A stretch of DNA of 42,782 bases from DATFRX01 sp035630615 (GCA_035630615.1 DASQKI010000006.1:1-42782), one strand, 5' to 3'; shown: positions 24,056 to 32,706, counted from the stretch's first letter. Notes: generated from the letters alone by a model not told the origin. Translations and numbers: made by a program.

Positions 24056-24885
24056 CCACGTCAGCTTCGACATCCGCACCACACCTCTCGGGGCCGCGGT
24101 CAAGCTGGCCGTCTAAGTACATAAAAGGGGGCCTGCTCACCTCGTTGACCTGGATCGTCGGACTGGCGTTCTTCTTTCCCGTGCTGTGGATGGTGCTGAC
24201 CGCGTTCAAGCAGGAGCGCGACGCCTACACCGACACACCGAAGCTCTTCTTCGAGCCGACGCTCGACCAGTTCCGCAACGTGTTCGACGCGGGCTTTTGG
24301 CCGTACCTCGGCAACTCCGTGTTCGCGACCGCGATGTCGACGCTGCTCGTCCTCGTGCTGGCGGTGCCGGCGGCGTACGCGTTGTCGATCCGGCCGGTCG
24401 AGAAGACCCAGGACGTGTTGTTCTTCTTCATCTCGACGAAGATGCTGCCGGTCGTCGCCGTCATCGTGCCGCTCTACGTCGTGACCCAAAACCTCGCGCT
24501 GCTCGACAACATCTGGGCGCTGGTCATCCTCTACACGGCGATGAACCTGCCGATCGCGGTCTGGATGCTCCGTTCGTTCATGCTCGAGGTGCCCGGGGAG
24601 GTGATCGAAGCGGCGCAGATGGACGGTTGCACGACCCTGCGGATGTTTCGCGCGGTGCTGCTGCCGATGCTCGCGCCGGGGATCGCCGCCACCGCGCTGA
24701 TCTGTGTCATCTTCGCGTGGAACGAGTTCTTCTTCGCGGTCAACCTGACGGCGGCTCGGGCCGGGACCGTGCCGGTGTTCCTCGTCGGGTTCATCACGAG
24801 CAGCTCGTCCGCGGCCTGTCTATGGGCGCCATCAAGTAGCCGACCGCTCCGCCAGCGTCCGCCGCCTACGGTTGCCGGCAGCTGA
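24052..24885 (+). pseudogene. Sugar/polyol ABC permease (SmoG/MtlG-like) with C-terminus lost by out-of-frame deletion
   Basis: Residues 1 to about 250 are a normal MalG/UgpE-type permease, with the EAA loop EAAQMDGCTTLRMFRAVLLP and TVPVFLVGFITS near the end. Family members continue with a last helix and finish QLVRGLSMGAIK. Here that ending exists, but in another frame: the string from 24800 to the TAG at 24837-24839 encodes EQLVRGLSMGAIK. An internal deletion of roughly 28 codons plus one base joined FITS to it out of phase. The read protein instead ends with about 27 unrelated residues. The last transmembrane helix is missing, so transport function is doubtful. The deletion size is estimated from memory of homologs. 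Confidence 0.8.
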
Positions 24886-24886
24886 C

Positions 24887-24900
24887 ATGCCACGCGGCAT
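24887..24900 (+). terminator. Short hairpin after the transporter operon
   Basis: ATGCC-ACGC-GGCAT forms a 5-bp stem just past the permease frame. It is weak and has no T tract, but it is the only stem seen between the operon and the next gene. Confidence 0.25.
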
Positions 24901-24963
24901 CGTATGCGTTACCTCCCGGCAACAGTCGGGTCGCACTCCCGCATTCCCAGTTGTGCTGCGCCG

Positions 24964-24984
24964 ACCTGTAGGCAAACCTGTAGG
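24964..24984 (+). promoter_or_regulatory. Tandem ACCTGTAGG direct repeat upstream of the SARP gene
   Basis: ACCTGTAGG occurs at 24964-24972 and again at 24976-24984, 12 nt apart from start to start. Tandem direct repeats are the usual binding site of SARP-type regulators (11-nt period is typical, so the fit is inexact). It may be an autoregulatory site. Confidence 0.4.
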
Positions 24985-25008
24985 GCACGGCGAGAACGGA
25001 GACTCGGG

Positions 25009-27840
25009 ATGCGGCTTCGGATCCTCGGGCCGATGCGGGTGTGGGACGGCACCGAGTGGCAAAACATCGGCGCGCCGAAATGGCGGGCGCTGCTGGCCGC
25101 CCTGCTCGTTCGTCGGGGAGCCGGTGTTTCGGTCCAGCAGCTCATCGAGGACTTGTGGGGCGACGATCCGCCGCGGGGTGCCGTCAACCAGGTGCATGGC
25201 TATGTCGCGCGGGCGCGCCGGGCGCTCGGCGACGCCGACGGCCAGATCCTCGCGAGCCGGGCACCCGGCTACACGTTGCGGCTGACTGACGACGACGTGG
25301 ACTCCCGGCGCTTCGAGGCACTGACGGCGCAAGGGCTGACGGCCCAGCGGCGAGGCGATGCCGAGACGGCGGCCAAGCTGCTCACCGAGGCGCTCGATCT
25401 CTGGCAGGGTCCCGCGCTGGCGGACGTGCCGCTCACTCCTCTGATCCAGACCGAGGCGGATCGGCTCGAGGAGCGCAGTCTGGTCGCCTTCGAGGCCCGG
25501 ATCGACGCCGATCTCGAGCTGGGACGCAACGCCGAGCTCGTTCCCGAGATTCAGGCGGCCGCCGCAGAGAATCCGCTGCGCGAGCACCTGTGGGCGCACC
25601 TGATGCTCGCGCTCTATCGCTCTGGACGACAGGCGGACGCCCTGGACGCCTACCAGCGGCTCTATCGCCTCCTCGACAGCGAGATCGGCGTGGAGCCGGA
25701 TCGTCGGGTACGCGAGCTGCACCAGCGCATCCTGCACGGCGACCCGGCACTCGACCTGGTCGCCGCCCGCGGGTCGGATCCGGCCCAAGCGTCCGCGATG
25801 CCGCGCCAGTTGCCGGCCGCGGTGCGCCACTTCGCTGGTCGCGAACCGCAGCTGGCGGCGCTCGACGAGCTCGCCAGGCAGAGCTGGCAGTCCGCGACGA
25901 CGTCGATCGCGGTCGTCACCGGCACCGCGGGAGTCGGCAAGACGAGTACCGTCGTCCACTGGGCGCATCGAGTGGCCGAGCAGTTCGCCGACGGCCAGCT
26001 GTACGTCAGTCTCCGCGGCTTCGAGCCGTCCGGTCGGCCGGTCACGCCGGCCGAGGCCGTCCGAGGCATGCTCGACGCCGTCGGCGTACCGACGGCGCGG
26101 ATTCCGCCGACTCTCGACGCTCAGGCCGCGCTGTATCGAAGCGTTCTCGCCGGCCGCCGGATGCTCATCGTCCTCGACAACGCGCACGACGTCGACCAGG
26201 TCCGGCCCTTGCTTCCCGGGAGCTCCGGCTGCGTCGTCGTCGTGACCAGTCGCGATCAGCTCAGCGGCCTGATCGCATCCGAGGGCGCCGTGCCGATCAA
26301 CCTCGACCTCCTCACCGACCACGAGGCGTACGGCCTGCTCGAAAGCCACCTCGGTCCGGAGCGGCCCGCGCTCGAGCCGGAGGCGGTCGCTGGGCTCATC
26401 GAACGCTGCGCGCGGCTGCCGCTGGCGCTGTCGGTCGCCGCCGCGCGGGCGTTGGTCGATCCGGGGCTCTCGCTCGCGAAGCTGGCCAGTCAGCTCGCCG
26501 ACGCTCGTGGCCGGCTCGATCAGCTCGATGCGGGTGAGCAAGCGACGAACCTCCGGGTCGTGCTGTCGTGGTCGTACCGCGGACTGAGCCCGGACGCCGC
26601 CCGACTGTTCCGGCTGCTGGGCCTGCATCCGGGGCCGGACGTCACAGCCGCGGCCGCCGCCAGCCTGGCAGGTGTCGACGTCGCGACCGTCCGCCGACTC
26701 CTCCGTGACCTGACCCGGGCCCACCTGGTTGACGAGCACGAACCCGCTCGTTTCACCTTCCACGACCTCCTCCGCGTGTACGCCGCCGAAACCGCGACCA
26801 CCGTCGACTCAGACGCCGAGCGCCGCGAGGCGACGTATCGAGTGCTCGACCACTACCTCCACACGGCCCATGCGGCCGATCACCTGCTCCGGCAACATCA
26901 CCTGGTGTTCGATCTGCCGCTGCCGCAGCCCGGCGTCGTCGTCGAAGACATCGCCGACCAGTCCGACGCGCTGGCCTGGTTCGCGGCCGAGCGAGCGGTC
27001 CTCATCGCAGCCACGGAGCTCGCCAACGGCTCGGGCTTCGAGACCCACTCCTGGAAGCTCGCGACGACTCTCGGGGAGTACCTCGGACGACGCGGCCATC
27101 CACGCGACCTGGCCACGGTCCAAACCACCGCACTGGAGGCCGCTCGACGGTTGGAAGATCCGACCGGTCAGGCTCACGCCCATCGCGGGCTGGCCCGGGC
27201 CCAGGCCTTCCTCGGCCTCTACGACGACGCCGAGACCAACTTCCAAAGCGCGCTGACCATGTACGGCGAGGTCGGTGATGTCATCGCGCGGGCGACCACG
27301 CGCCTGGGTCTGGCCGGCTTGGCCGAGCGTCGGGGGCGCTACGAGGAGTCCCTGGATCACAGCGAGCACGCGCTTGGCCTCTTCCGGGCGACAGGCGATC
27401 GACCCGGACAGGGCCGGGCGCTCAACATGGTCGGCTGGTACGAGGGTCATCTCGGAAACCACGAGCGGGCACTCGACTTCTGCCAGCAGGCGCTAACCGT
27501 GCAACGCGAGACCGGCGATCGACGCGCGCAGGCCGACACTTTGGACAGCCTCGGGTACGCGCACCATCAGCTTTGCGACTACCGGCAGGCGATCGAGCGC
27601 TATCAGGAGGCCCTCGACCTGCAGCGAGAGTTCGGCGACCACCGCGGCCAGGCGGACACCCTCACCCACGTCGGCGACTCCCAGCTCGCCGACGACGACC
27701 CGGCCGCAGCCCGGCTCTCCTGGCAACAGGCGCTGGCCATCCTCGACGACCTCGAGCATCCCGGCGCCAGCGAGGTACGCGCCCGCCTCGCCGACCTGGC
27801 GACGACCGACCGGAGTCGGCGGACCGCCAGTCCCGGCTGA
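25009..27840 (+). CDS. SARP/AfsR-type transcriptional regulator with NB-ARC and TPR domains
   Basis: This is a large signal-transducing activator of 943 residues. Residues 1-95 are an OmpR-like winged helix (MRLRILGPMRVWDG...), 100-245 a bacterial transcriptional activation domain, and 255-520 an NB-ARC-type ATPase with Walker A GTAGVGKT at 305-312. A winged-helix-like part follows, then TPR repeats from about 720 onward (for example RALGLARA..., ALDFCQQAL and ALDLQREFGD). The ATG at 25009 has GGAG 7 nt upstream; the frame opens earlier at 24904. Such proteins often control secondary metabolism, but no biosynthetic cluster lies here, so its target is unknown. It may belong to the inserted block. 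Confidence 0.9.
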   Translation: MRLRILGPMRVWDGTEWQNIGAPKWRALLAALLVRRGAGVSVQQLIEDLWGDDPPRGAVNQVHGYVARARRALGDADGQILASRAPGYTLRLTDDDVDSRRFEALTAQGLTAQRRGDAETAAKLLTEALDLWQGPALADVPLTPLIQTEADRLEERSLVAFEARIDADLELGRNAELVPEIQAAAAENPLREHLWAHLMLALYRSGRQADALDAYQRLYRLLDSEIGVEPDRRVRELHQRILHGDPALDLVAARGSDPAQASAMPRQLPAAVRHFAGREPQLAALDELARQSWQSATTSIAVVTGTAGVGKTSTVVHWAHRVAEQFADGQLYVSLRGFEPSGRPVTPAEAVRGMLDAVGVPTARIPPTLDAQAALYRSVLAGRRMLIVLDNAHDVDQVRPLLPGSSGCVVVVTSRDQLSGLIASEGAVPINLDLLTDHEAYGLLESHLGPERPALEPEAVAGLIERCARLPLALSVAAARALVDPGLSLAKLASQLADARGRLDQLDAGEQATNLRVVLSWSYRGLSPDAARLFRLLGLHPGPDVTAAAAASLAGVDVATVRRLLRDLTRAHLVDEHEPARFTFHDLLRVYAAETATTVDSDAERREATYRVLDHYLHTAHAADHLLRQHHLVFDLPLPQPGVVVEDIADQSDALAWFAAERAVLIAATELANGSGFETHSWKLATTLGEYLGRRGHPRDLATVQTTALEAARRLEDPTGQAHAHRGLARAQAFLGLYDDAETNFQSALTMYGEVGDVIARATTRLGLAGLAERRGRYEESLDHSEHALGLFRATGDRPGQGRALNMVGWYEGHLGNHERALDFCQQALTVQRETGDRRAQADTLDSLGYAHHQLCDYRQAIERYQEALDLQREFGDHRGQADTLTHVGDSQLADDDPAAARLSWQQALAILDDLEHPGASEVRARLADLATTDRSRRTASPG

Positions 27841-27846
27841 CCGGCG

Positions 27847-28929
27847 TCAGTCGAGCAGGCGGGCGGCGTGTCGACCAGCGGCGGCGGCTGACACGAAGGC
27901 TGCCTGATCCTCGTCGAGGCCACGACCCATCGTCGACAGCCGCACCGGTGACTCTCGCAACGCGTCGAGCAGGCCGTCGGCCTCGACCTCGACGAGTCGA
28001 TGCTTCGGTGCCAGTGCGGCCGCTTGCTCGCGTACTCTCACTCCGAGCTCGCCGGCGATCAGGGGTACGACAACGTCAGCGGCTGTCATGGCGACCCGGC
28101 CGTAGGCCGTGAGGCTGTGGTGCGAGACGCCCTGGTGCCGATCACGCGGATCGGCCTCGGATACGCGCAGCGACGCCACCGGACGGCCACCGAGTACGCC
28201 GGCGGCGTTGATCGCCTCGCCCGCGGCGACACCGGAGAATCCCCATCGGGTGCCGGTGCCGAGGTTGCCCGGCCCCTGCACGACGACGGCGAAGTCGGCA
28301 CCCAACACGTGGCGGGCCGCCAATAGGCCGGTGTGCAGCGTGACCGCCTCGAGCGTGCCGCCATAGGCCTGGCCCACAGTGACCGAACCGATCAGCCAAC
28401 CCGCCTCGGTCAGCCCCGCGACCGCCCGCGAAAACGTCAGCGGGAGCGCGCCGCCGTCGGTCATGACGTAGGCGACTCGCGGGTCCGCCCGCTCGGCCCG
28501 GGCACCCGCCACGATCGCCGGCAGTGCCGAATGCAGATCAGCGACGACCACGGGCATCCCGTCGAGGTCGTCCGCGTCGCGCAGCGTTCCGTGCTCGGCC
28601 GAGTCCTGCTCGTCGACGCCGAGGACCGTCGTCTGGAGTGGCGTGTAGCGCGCCTTCACGAGATGACCGGGCCCCGGAGGCGGGTCATCGGGTAGCCGAT
28701 CGGGGACGGCGACGACCATCGCGTACCCGCCCGTGCCGAGCCCCATCAGCAGAGCGGTCGCGTTGAGCAGCACGCGGTCGCCGACCTCGGGCCGCCCGAC
28801 GAGCTCGGCGTACGCCAGCGCCCGAACCGGATCGGCACCGGTCGTACCGTCGAGGACAACGTGGAGCTCCTGCGCGCCCGGCCAGGACTTGCCCACGGCG
28901 GACACCACGCCGGATCGCCATCGGATCAT
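27847..28929 (-). CDS. DUF3866 family protein
   Basis: The soluble protein has 360 residues and no known reaction. It shows the DUF3866 pattern: an N-terminal beta-rich part with VLLNATALLMGLGTGGYAMVVA, the central VAYVMTDGGALPLTFSRAV, VVQGPGNLGTGTRWGFSG, and the conserved HQGVSHHSLTAYGRVA. The histidines and glycine-rich loop could form an active site, but this is a guess. In many actinobacteria a DUF3866 gene lies beside pafB-pafC as here, which makes it part of the conserved locus rather than of the polyol block. It diverges from pafB and converges with the SARP gene after 6 nt. Confidence 0.85.
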   Translation of the reverse strand: MIRWRSGVVSAVGKSWPGAQELHVVLDGTTGADPVRALAYAELVGRPEVGDRVLLNATALLMGLGTGGYAMVVAVPDRLPDDPPPGPGHLVKARYTPLQTTVLGVDEQDSAEHGTLRDADDLDGMPVVVADLHSALPAIVAGARAERADPRVAYVMTDGGALPLTFSRAVAGLTEAGWLIGSVTVGQAYGGTLEAVTLHTGLLAARHVLGADFAVVVQGPGNLGTGTRWGFSGVAAGEAINAAGVLGGRPVASLRVSEADPRDRHQGVSHHSLTAYGRVAMTAADVVVPLIAGELGVRVREQAAALAPKHRLVEVEADGLLDALRESPVRLSTMGRGLDEDQAAFVSAAAAGRHAARLLD

Positions 28930-28935
28930 GAGAGC

Positions 28936-28941
28936 ACCCTA
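28936..28941 (-). promoter_or_regulatory. -10 element, leaderless promoter of the DUF3866 gene
   Basis: On the minus strand TAGGGT lies 6 nt before the ATG. The site is inside the palindrome CCCTAGGG. Confidence 0.5.
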
Positions 28942-28979
28942 GGGTGGGCGTCGGACCGCACAGATGTTCGGACACGAGG

Positions 28980-29003
28980 TAACGTCACCAGGGTGCGAAA
29001 GGA
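28980..29003 (+). promoter_or_regulatory. -10 element and ribosome site of pafB
   Basis: TAACGT at 28980-28985 predicts a start near 28992. AAAGGA at 28998-29003 lies 6 nt before the ATG at 29010. The leader is only about 18 nt. Confidence 0.45.
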
Positions 29004-29009
29004 CGTCCC

Positions 29010-29972
29010 ATGACCAGGCGCAAGAGCGAGCGTCTGATGAACCTGGTGATCGCCCTCCTGGTCAGCCAGCACTATCTCACCAAGGACCGAATTCGCCAGA
29101 TCGTCGAGGGTTACCACGACCAGACCGACGAGGCGTTCGAGCGGATGTTTGAGCGTGACAAGGAAGACCTGCGCGAGATCGGGGTCCACATCGAGGTGGG
29201 CAGCTTCGAGAAGGCGTTCGAGGACGAGTTGGGTTATCGGATCCGGCGGGACACGTTCGAGCTGCCGGAGATCCCGCTCGAGGCCGACGAGGCCGCCGTC
29301 GTCGGGCTGGCCGCCCGCGTGTGGCAGCACGCCAGGCTCGCCGGGCAGACCTCGTCAGCGGTCGTCAAGCTGAAGGCGGCCGGAGTGCCGGTCGAGCCGG
29401 ACGCGCTGCCGGCGCTCGAGCCGCAGCTGGCCGCCGACGAGCCGAGCTTCGAGCCGCTGTGGGACGCCGTCATCACCCGGACGCCGGTGACCTTCGAGTA
29501 CGCCCGGTCGAGCCAGCCGTCGGGGCTGCGTCACCTCGAGCCGTGGGGAGTGCTCTCGTGGCACGGCCGCTGGTACGTCGTCGGCCACGACCGCGATCGC
29601 GGCGCGACCCGCATGTTCCGGCTGTCGCGGATCGTCGGCGACGTCGAGCCGGACGGCCGGCCGGGGGAGTACGCCGTGCCCGTCGACCTCGACCTGCGCG
29701 CCGAGGCCGAGGGTCTCGGCGGTCTCTCCTCGCCCAATGCCTCGGCAAGCCTCCGGATCCGCCAAGGCACCGGTTGGGGGCTGCGTCGACGGGCCACGTC
29801 GACCACGGAGGTCGAGCCCGGGTGGGACCGGGTCGAGGTGCCGTTCGGAGGCCGCTGGCAGACCGCCGAGGAGATCGCGAGCTACGCCGCCGACGTCGTG
29901 GTCGAGGCGCCGGATGACCTGCGGGCGGCCGTGATCACCATCCTGCGCGGAGTCGCGGAGGAGGTCGCATGA
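29010..29972 (+). CDS. pafB: WYL-domain transcriptional regulator PafB
   Basis: The 320-residue protein has an N-terminal winged helix-turn-helix (about 5-65, LMNLVIALLVSQHYLTKDRIRQIV) and a WYL domain (about 145-220, VTFEYARSSQPSGLRHLEPWGVLSWHGRWYVVGHDR), followed by a WCX extension. In mycobacteria PafB and PafC act together as a LexA/RecA-independent DNA-damage activator. Despite the name (proteasome accessory factor) they are not needed for pupylation. The 3' end overlaps pafC by 4 nt, so the heterodimer partners are coupled. It lies within the usual pafBC-tatAC order. Confidence 0.93.
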   Translation: MTRRKSERLMNLVIALLVSQHYLTKDRIRQIVEGYHDQTDEAFERMFERDKEDLREIGVHIEVGSFEKAFEDELGYRIRRDTFELPEIPLEADEAAVVGLAARVWQHARLAGQTSSAVVKLKAAGVPVEPDALPALEPQLAADEPSFEPLWDAVITRTPVTFEYARSSQPSGLRHLEPWGVLSWHGRWYVVGHDRDRGATRMFRLSRIVGDVEPDGRPGEYAVPVDLDLRAEAEGLGGLSSPNASASLRIRQGTGWGLRRRATSTTEVEPGWDRVEVPFGGRWQTAEEIASYAADVVVEAPDDLRAAVITILRGVAEEVA

Positions 29973-30931
29973 CGACGAGTGCCCGTGACCAGGTGCCACG
30001 CATGCTGGCCCTCGTGCCCTACCTGCGGGGCCGCGACGGCATCCCCGTCGACCAGGTCGCGACCGACTTCGGCGTTCCGCCGCAGCAGATCGTCAAAGAC
30101 CTCAACGTCTTGTGGTTTTGCGGCCTGCCCGGTGCGGTCAGCGGCGAGATGATCGACGTCGACATGGAGGCGTTGGAGGCCGAGGGCGTCGTCTTCCTCG
30201 ACAACGCCGAATACCTGCCGCGCCCGCTGCGACTCACCACGTCTGAGGCGCTGTCCCTCATCGTGGCGCTGCGAACACTGCGCGACATCGCGGCATCGGC
30301 CGAGCTGCCCACCATCGAGTCGGCGCTGGCCAAGCTCGAATCAGCGGCTGGCGACGGCGCGGCCCCGGCCGTCGAGGTCCACATCGAGCGGGCCGATCCG
30401 GCCGTACACGAAGCGACCCAGAAGGCGTTGGCGACCGGCCAGCGCATGCATTTGTCCTACCTCGTGCCGTCCCGCGACGAGCGAACCGAGCGCGACGTCG
30501 ACCCGCTACGCCTGGTGACCGCAGAGGGCCGCCCCTATCTCGAGGCTTGGTGCCACCTGGCCGGCGACGTCCGGCTGTTCCGGCTCGATCGCGTTGTCGA
30601 GGCCACCGTGCTCGACGTGCCGGCCGACCCGCATCCGGACGCACCCCGACGCGACCTTTCCGAGGGGCTGTTCCGAGCCGTCGAGGGCAGCGTCGAGGCC
30701 GTTTTGGACCTGGCGCCGTCGGCCCGATGGGTCGCGGAGTACTACCCCAACGACGGCTCCGAGGAACGACCGGACGGCACGCTGCGGATCCGACTCAGGG
30801 TCGGCGACACCGGTTGGCTGCGCCGTCTCGCGCTCCGCCAGGGCGGCGCCGCGCGGGTCGTCGAACCGGCCGAGCTTGCCGATGAGGTACGCGAATGCGC
30901 GCAACGGGCGCTGACCGCGTACGGTGGATAG
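29969..30931 (+). CDS. pafC: WYL-domain transcriptional regulator PafC
   Basis: This is the partner of PafB, also 320 residues. It has an N-terminal helix-turn-helix (about 8-60, RMLALVPYLRGRDGIPVDQVATDFG), a WYL domain around 145-215 (MHLSYLVPSRDERTERDVDPLRLVTAEGRPYLEAWCHL) and a WCX region. The ATG is within ATGA of the pafB stop. Conserved ligand-facing residues of WYL domains, such as the arginines and the Leu-Phe-Arg-Leu-Asp-Arg segment (LFRLDRV), are present. The known role of the pair is activation of DNA repair genes, and the neighbouring helY and the nucleases might be relevant, but I see no clear PafBC promoter motif in this window. Confidence 0.93.
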   Translation: MTTSARDQVPRMLALVPYLRGRDGIPVDQVATDFGVPPQQIVKDLNVLWFCGLPGAVSGEMIDVDMEALEAEGVVFLDNAEYLPRPLRLTTSEALSLIVALRTLRDIAASAELPTIESALAKLESAAGDGAAPAVEVHIERADPAVHEATQKALATGQRMHLSYLVPSRDERTERDVDPLRLVTAEGRPYLEAWCHLAGDVRLFRLDRVVEATVLDVPADPHPDAPRRDLSEGLFRAVEGSVEAVLDLAPSARWVAEYYPNDGSEERPDGTLRIRLRVGDTGWLRRLALRQGGAARVVEPAELADEVRECAQRALTAYGG

Positions 30932-30967
30932 TGACAGCGCGTTCATCTGCCGTCCCCAATGCGGCCG

Positions 30968-30973
30968 TATGAT
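30968..30973 (+). promoter_or_regulatory. -10 element of tatA
   Basis: TATGAT matches the -10 consensus well and predicts a start near 30980. AGGAG at about 30994-30998 precedes the ATG at 31008. tatAC is thus likely to have its own promoter. Confidence 0.5.
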
Positions 30974-31007
30974 GCGGTTGAACGTCCACCGTCAGGAGTG
31001 AAGTTTC

Positions 31008-31289
31008 ATGGCTGGTCTGGGTGCGCCCGAGATCATCTTGGTGATCGTGGTGCTCGTATTGCTGTTCGGCGCCAAGAAGCTGCCTGACCTGGCCCGGGGC
31101 TCCGGGCGGGCCTTGCGCATCTTCAAGGCCGAGACCAAAAACCTTGCCGACGATGACGACGAGACCGGCGACGAGCCGGTGACGCCGAAGCCGCAGCAGC
31201 AGTCGCTGCCGCCGAGCACCAGCCAGTCGCCGAACGGCACGGAGTCGAGCGACGCCTCGCAGGCTCCGCGCGACCAACAGCAGTCCTGA
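31008..31289 (+). CDS. tatA: Twin-arginine translocase subunit TatA
   Basis: TatA oligomerises to form the pore through which folded proteins with twin-arginine signals cross the membrane. The 93-residue protein has one transmembrane helix at about 8-23 (EIILVIVVLVLLFGAKK), the FGAKKLPDLARG hinge and amphipathic helix, and a polar Gln/Ser/Pro-rich C-terminal tail. It lacks the features of TatB, which is elsewhere or absent. The gene is 18 nt upstream of tatC and is followed on the same strand by a small conserved gene. Confidence 0.95.
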   Translation: MAGLGAPEIILVIVVLVLLFGAKKLPDLARGSGRALRIFKAETKNLADDDDETGDEPVTPKPQQQSLPPSTSQSPNGTESSDASQAPRDQQQS

Positions 31290-31307
31290 CCCGCGGAAGG
31301 CGCAGCC

Positions 31308-32210
31308 GTGGCCTTCACACTGAGGCGCGGCCGCAAGGCCGTGGAGCCGGAGCCGCCGGTGCCTGACGACGGCACCATGACCCTGATCGAGCATCTTCGC
31401 GAGCTTCGTAATCGGGTCATCAAGTGCGTATTGGCCATTCTTGCGGCCACGATCGCCTCGTTCTTCTTCTACGACCAGCTCTTCGACCTGCTGACCGACC
31501 CCTTCACGTCGGTCGTCCGCGACCTCCGCGAGGACGAAGGGCTCGACGCGACGCTGACCCTCACCGGCGTCACCGACGCGTTCACCCTCCAGCTCAAGAC
31601 CTGTCTGGTGGCCGGAATCGTGATCGCCAGCCCGATCTGGCTCTACCAGATCTGGGCCTTCATCGTGCCCGGCCTGCACTCGCGGGAGCGGCGATGGACC
31701 CGGGTCTTCGCCTCGATCGCCGGTCCGCTGTTCTTGCTGGGCGTCGCGGTCGGCTACTACGTGCTCCCCAAGGGCCTGTCGATCCTGCTGGACTTCACTC
31801 CGGCCGACGTGTCGAACCTGATCGAGGTGAGCCGCTACCTCAGCTTCACCCTCCGGATGCTGCTGGTCTTCGGCGTGGCGTTCGAGATCCCGCTGTTCGT
31901 CGTTTTGCTCAACCTCGCGGGTGTCGTCAGCGGACGCGCACTCGGCCGGTCCCGAGCGTGGATCATCTTGGGCACCTTTGTCTTCGCGGCCATCGCAACG
32001 CCGTCGACCGACCCGATCAGCATGCTGTTCCTGGCCGGCCCGATGACGCTGCTGTTCCTGATCTCCGAGGTCATCGCGCGGCTGATCGACCGGCGCCGTG
32101 GCGTCCACGACTACGACGCGTGGGACGACGACGAGCAGTCCGAGCTGGCCCTCGAGCGCTCCGCCGACGACGACCGCCCCAGCGGCCTGGACGATGAGTC
32201 GGATGACTGA
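31308..32210 (+). CDS. tatC: Twin-arginine translocase subunit TatC
   Basis: TatC is the receptor for twin-arginine signal peptides. The 300-residue protein has six transmembrane segments, beginning with the conserved MTLIEHLRELRNRVIKC motif at its cytoplasmic N-terminus, and the LYQIWAFIVPGLHSRERR loop. A GTG at 31308 is used as start. The C-terminal tail is acidic (DDDEQSELALERSADDD) and cytoplasmic. The next gene overlaps its end by 8 or 17 nt. Length is typical for actinobacteria. Confidence 0.95.
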   Translation: MAFTLRRGRKAVEPEPPVPDDGTMTLIEHLRELRNRVIKCVLAILAATIASFFFYDQLFDLLTDPFTSVVRDLREDEGLDATLTLTGVTDAFTLQLKTCLVAGIVIASPIWLYQIWAFIVPGLHSRERRWTRVFASIAGPLFLLGVAVGYYVLPKGLSILLDFTPADVSNLIEVSRYLSFTLRMLLVFGVAFEIPLFVVLLNLAGVVSGRALGRSRAWIILGTFVFAAIATPSTDPISMLFLAGPMTLLFLISEVIARLIDRRRGVHDYDAWDDDEQSELALERSADDDRPSGLDDESDD

Positions 32211-32595
32211 TCCGGCAGGTTGGTCGGTCGCCGACCCGTTCGACCTGCCGGAGTGGGTCGGCGCCGAGCAACTGCGGTGGTCGACCGGTGAGACCGCCTC
32301 GACGGCACTCATCGCCGGCACGCTGGCGGGGGAGTCGGGCGAGTCGCTCGGGCTCGACCTCCTGTGTGTCGACGTCGCCTATCCGGCCGCAGTCGTCGAC
32401 GAGCGCCAGCGCCACGATGCTCACCAGGCATGGCACTTCGGCCAGGTGCTGATGCTGGTCGATCGCGACGGTCGGCTGGCGATGGCGGTGCCGGCGACGC
32501 GCTGGGACGCCGACACTGTTTGCGAGGCGCTTCGGCGGTTTGCCAAGGCGATCGGCGTGCCGCCGAGCCAGATCTCGGTCGTCCTCCGGCTCTAG
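32203..32595 (+). CDS. Small protein after tatC, function unknown
   Basis: I do not recognise the family of this 130-residue protein. The start is ATG 32203; ATG 32194 in the same frame is also possible. Both overlap the tatC end, so it is translated with the Tat genes. It is acidic in its first half, without signal or membrane segment, and shows WHFGQVLMLVDRDGRLAMAVPATRWDADTVCEALRRFAKAIG, a pattern of strands and one helix. Comparable small genes are placed between tatC and the lipid kinase in related genomes, from memory. A link to Tat export is possible but unproven. Confidence 0.7.
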   Translation: MTDPAGWSVADPFDLPEWVGAEQLRWSTGETASTALIAGTLAGESGESLGLDLLCVDVAYPAAVVDERQRHDAHQAWHFGQVLMLVDRDGRLAMAVPATRWDADTVCEALRRFAKAIGVPPSQISVVLRL

Positions 32596-32603
32596 CCCCA
32601 ACC

Positions 32604-32667
32604 TTTCGCGCCGAGATTGCGCGTCTCGCCCACTCGGGTGAACAAGACGCGCAAGGTCGGCGCGAAA
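32604..32667. repeat. Palindromic repeat, locus C (upstream of the lipid kinase gene)
   Basis: A left arm at 32604-32626 (contains CGCGCCGAGATTGCGCGTC) and a right arm at 32645-32667 pair over 23 nt with two mismatches, around an 18-nt loop. The mismatch is GAGATT against GACCTT, the two variants seen across the family. Confidence 0.85.
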
Positions 32668-32693
32668 AAGTAGGGAAGGGGCGGTCCGACCGG

Positions 32694-32699
32694 TACGCT
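32694..32699 (+). promoter_or_regulatory. -10 element, leaderless promoter of the lipid kinase gene
   Basis: TACGCT, 7 nt before the GTG at 32707. The hexamer is the same as for dop and the M24 gene. Confidence 0.55.
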
Positions 32700-32706
32700 G
32701 CACCGC

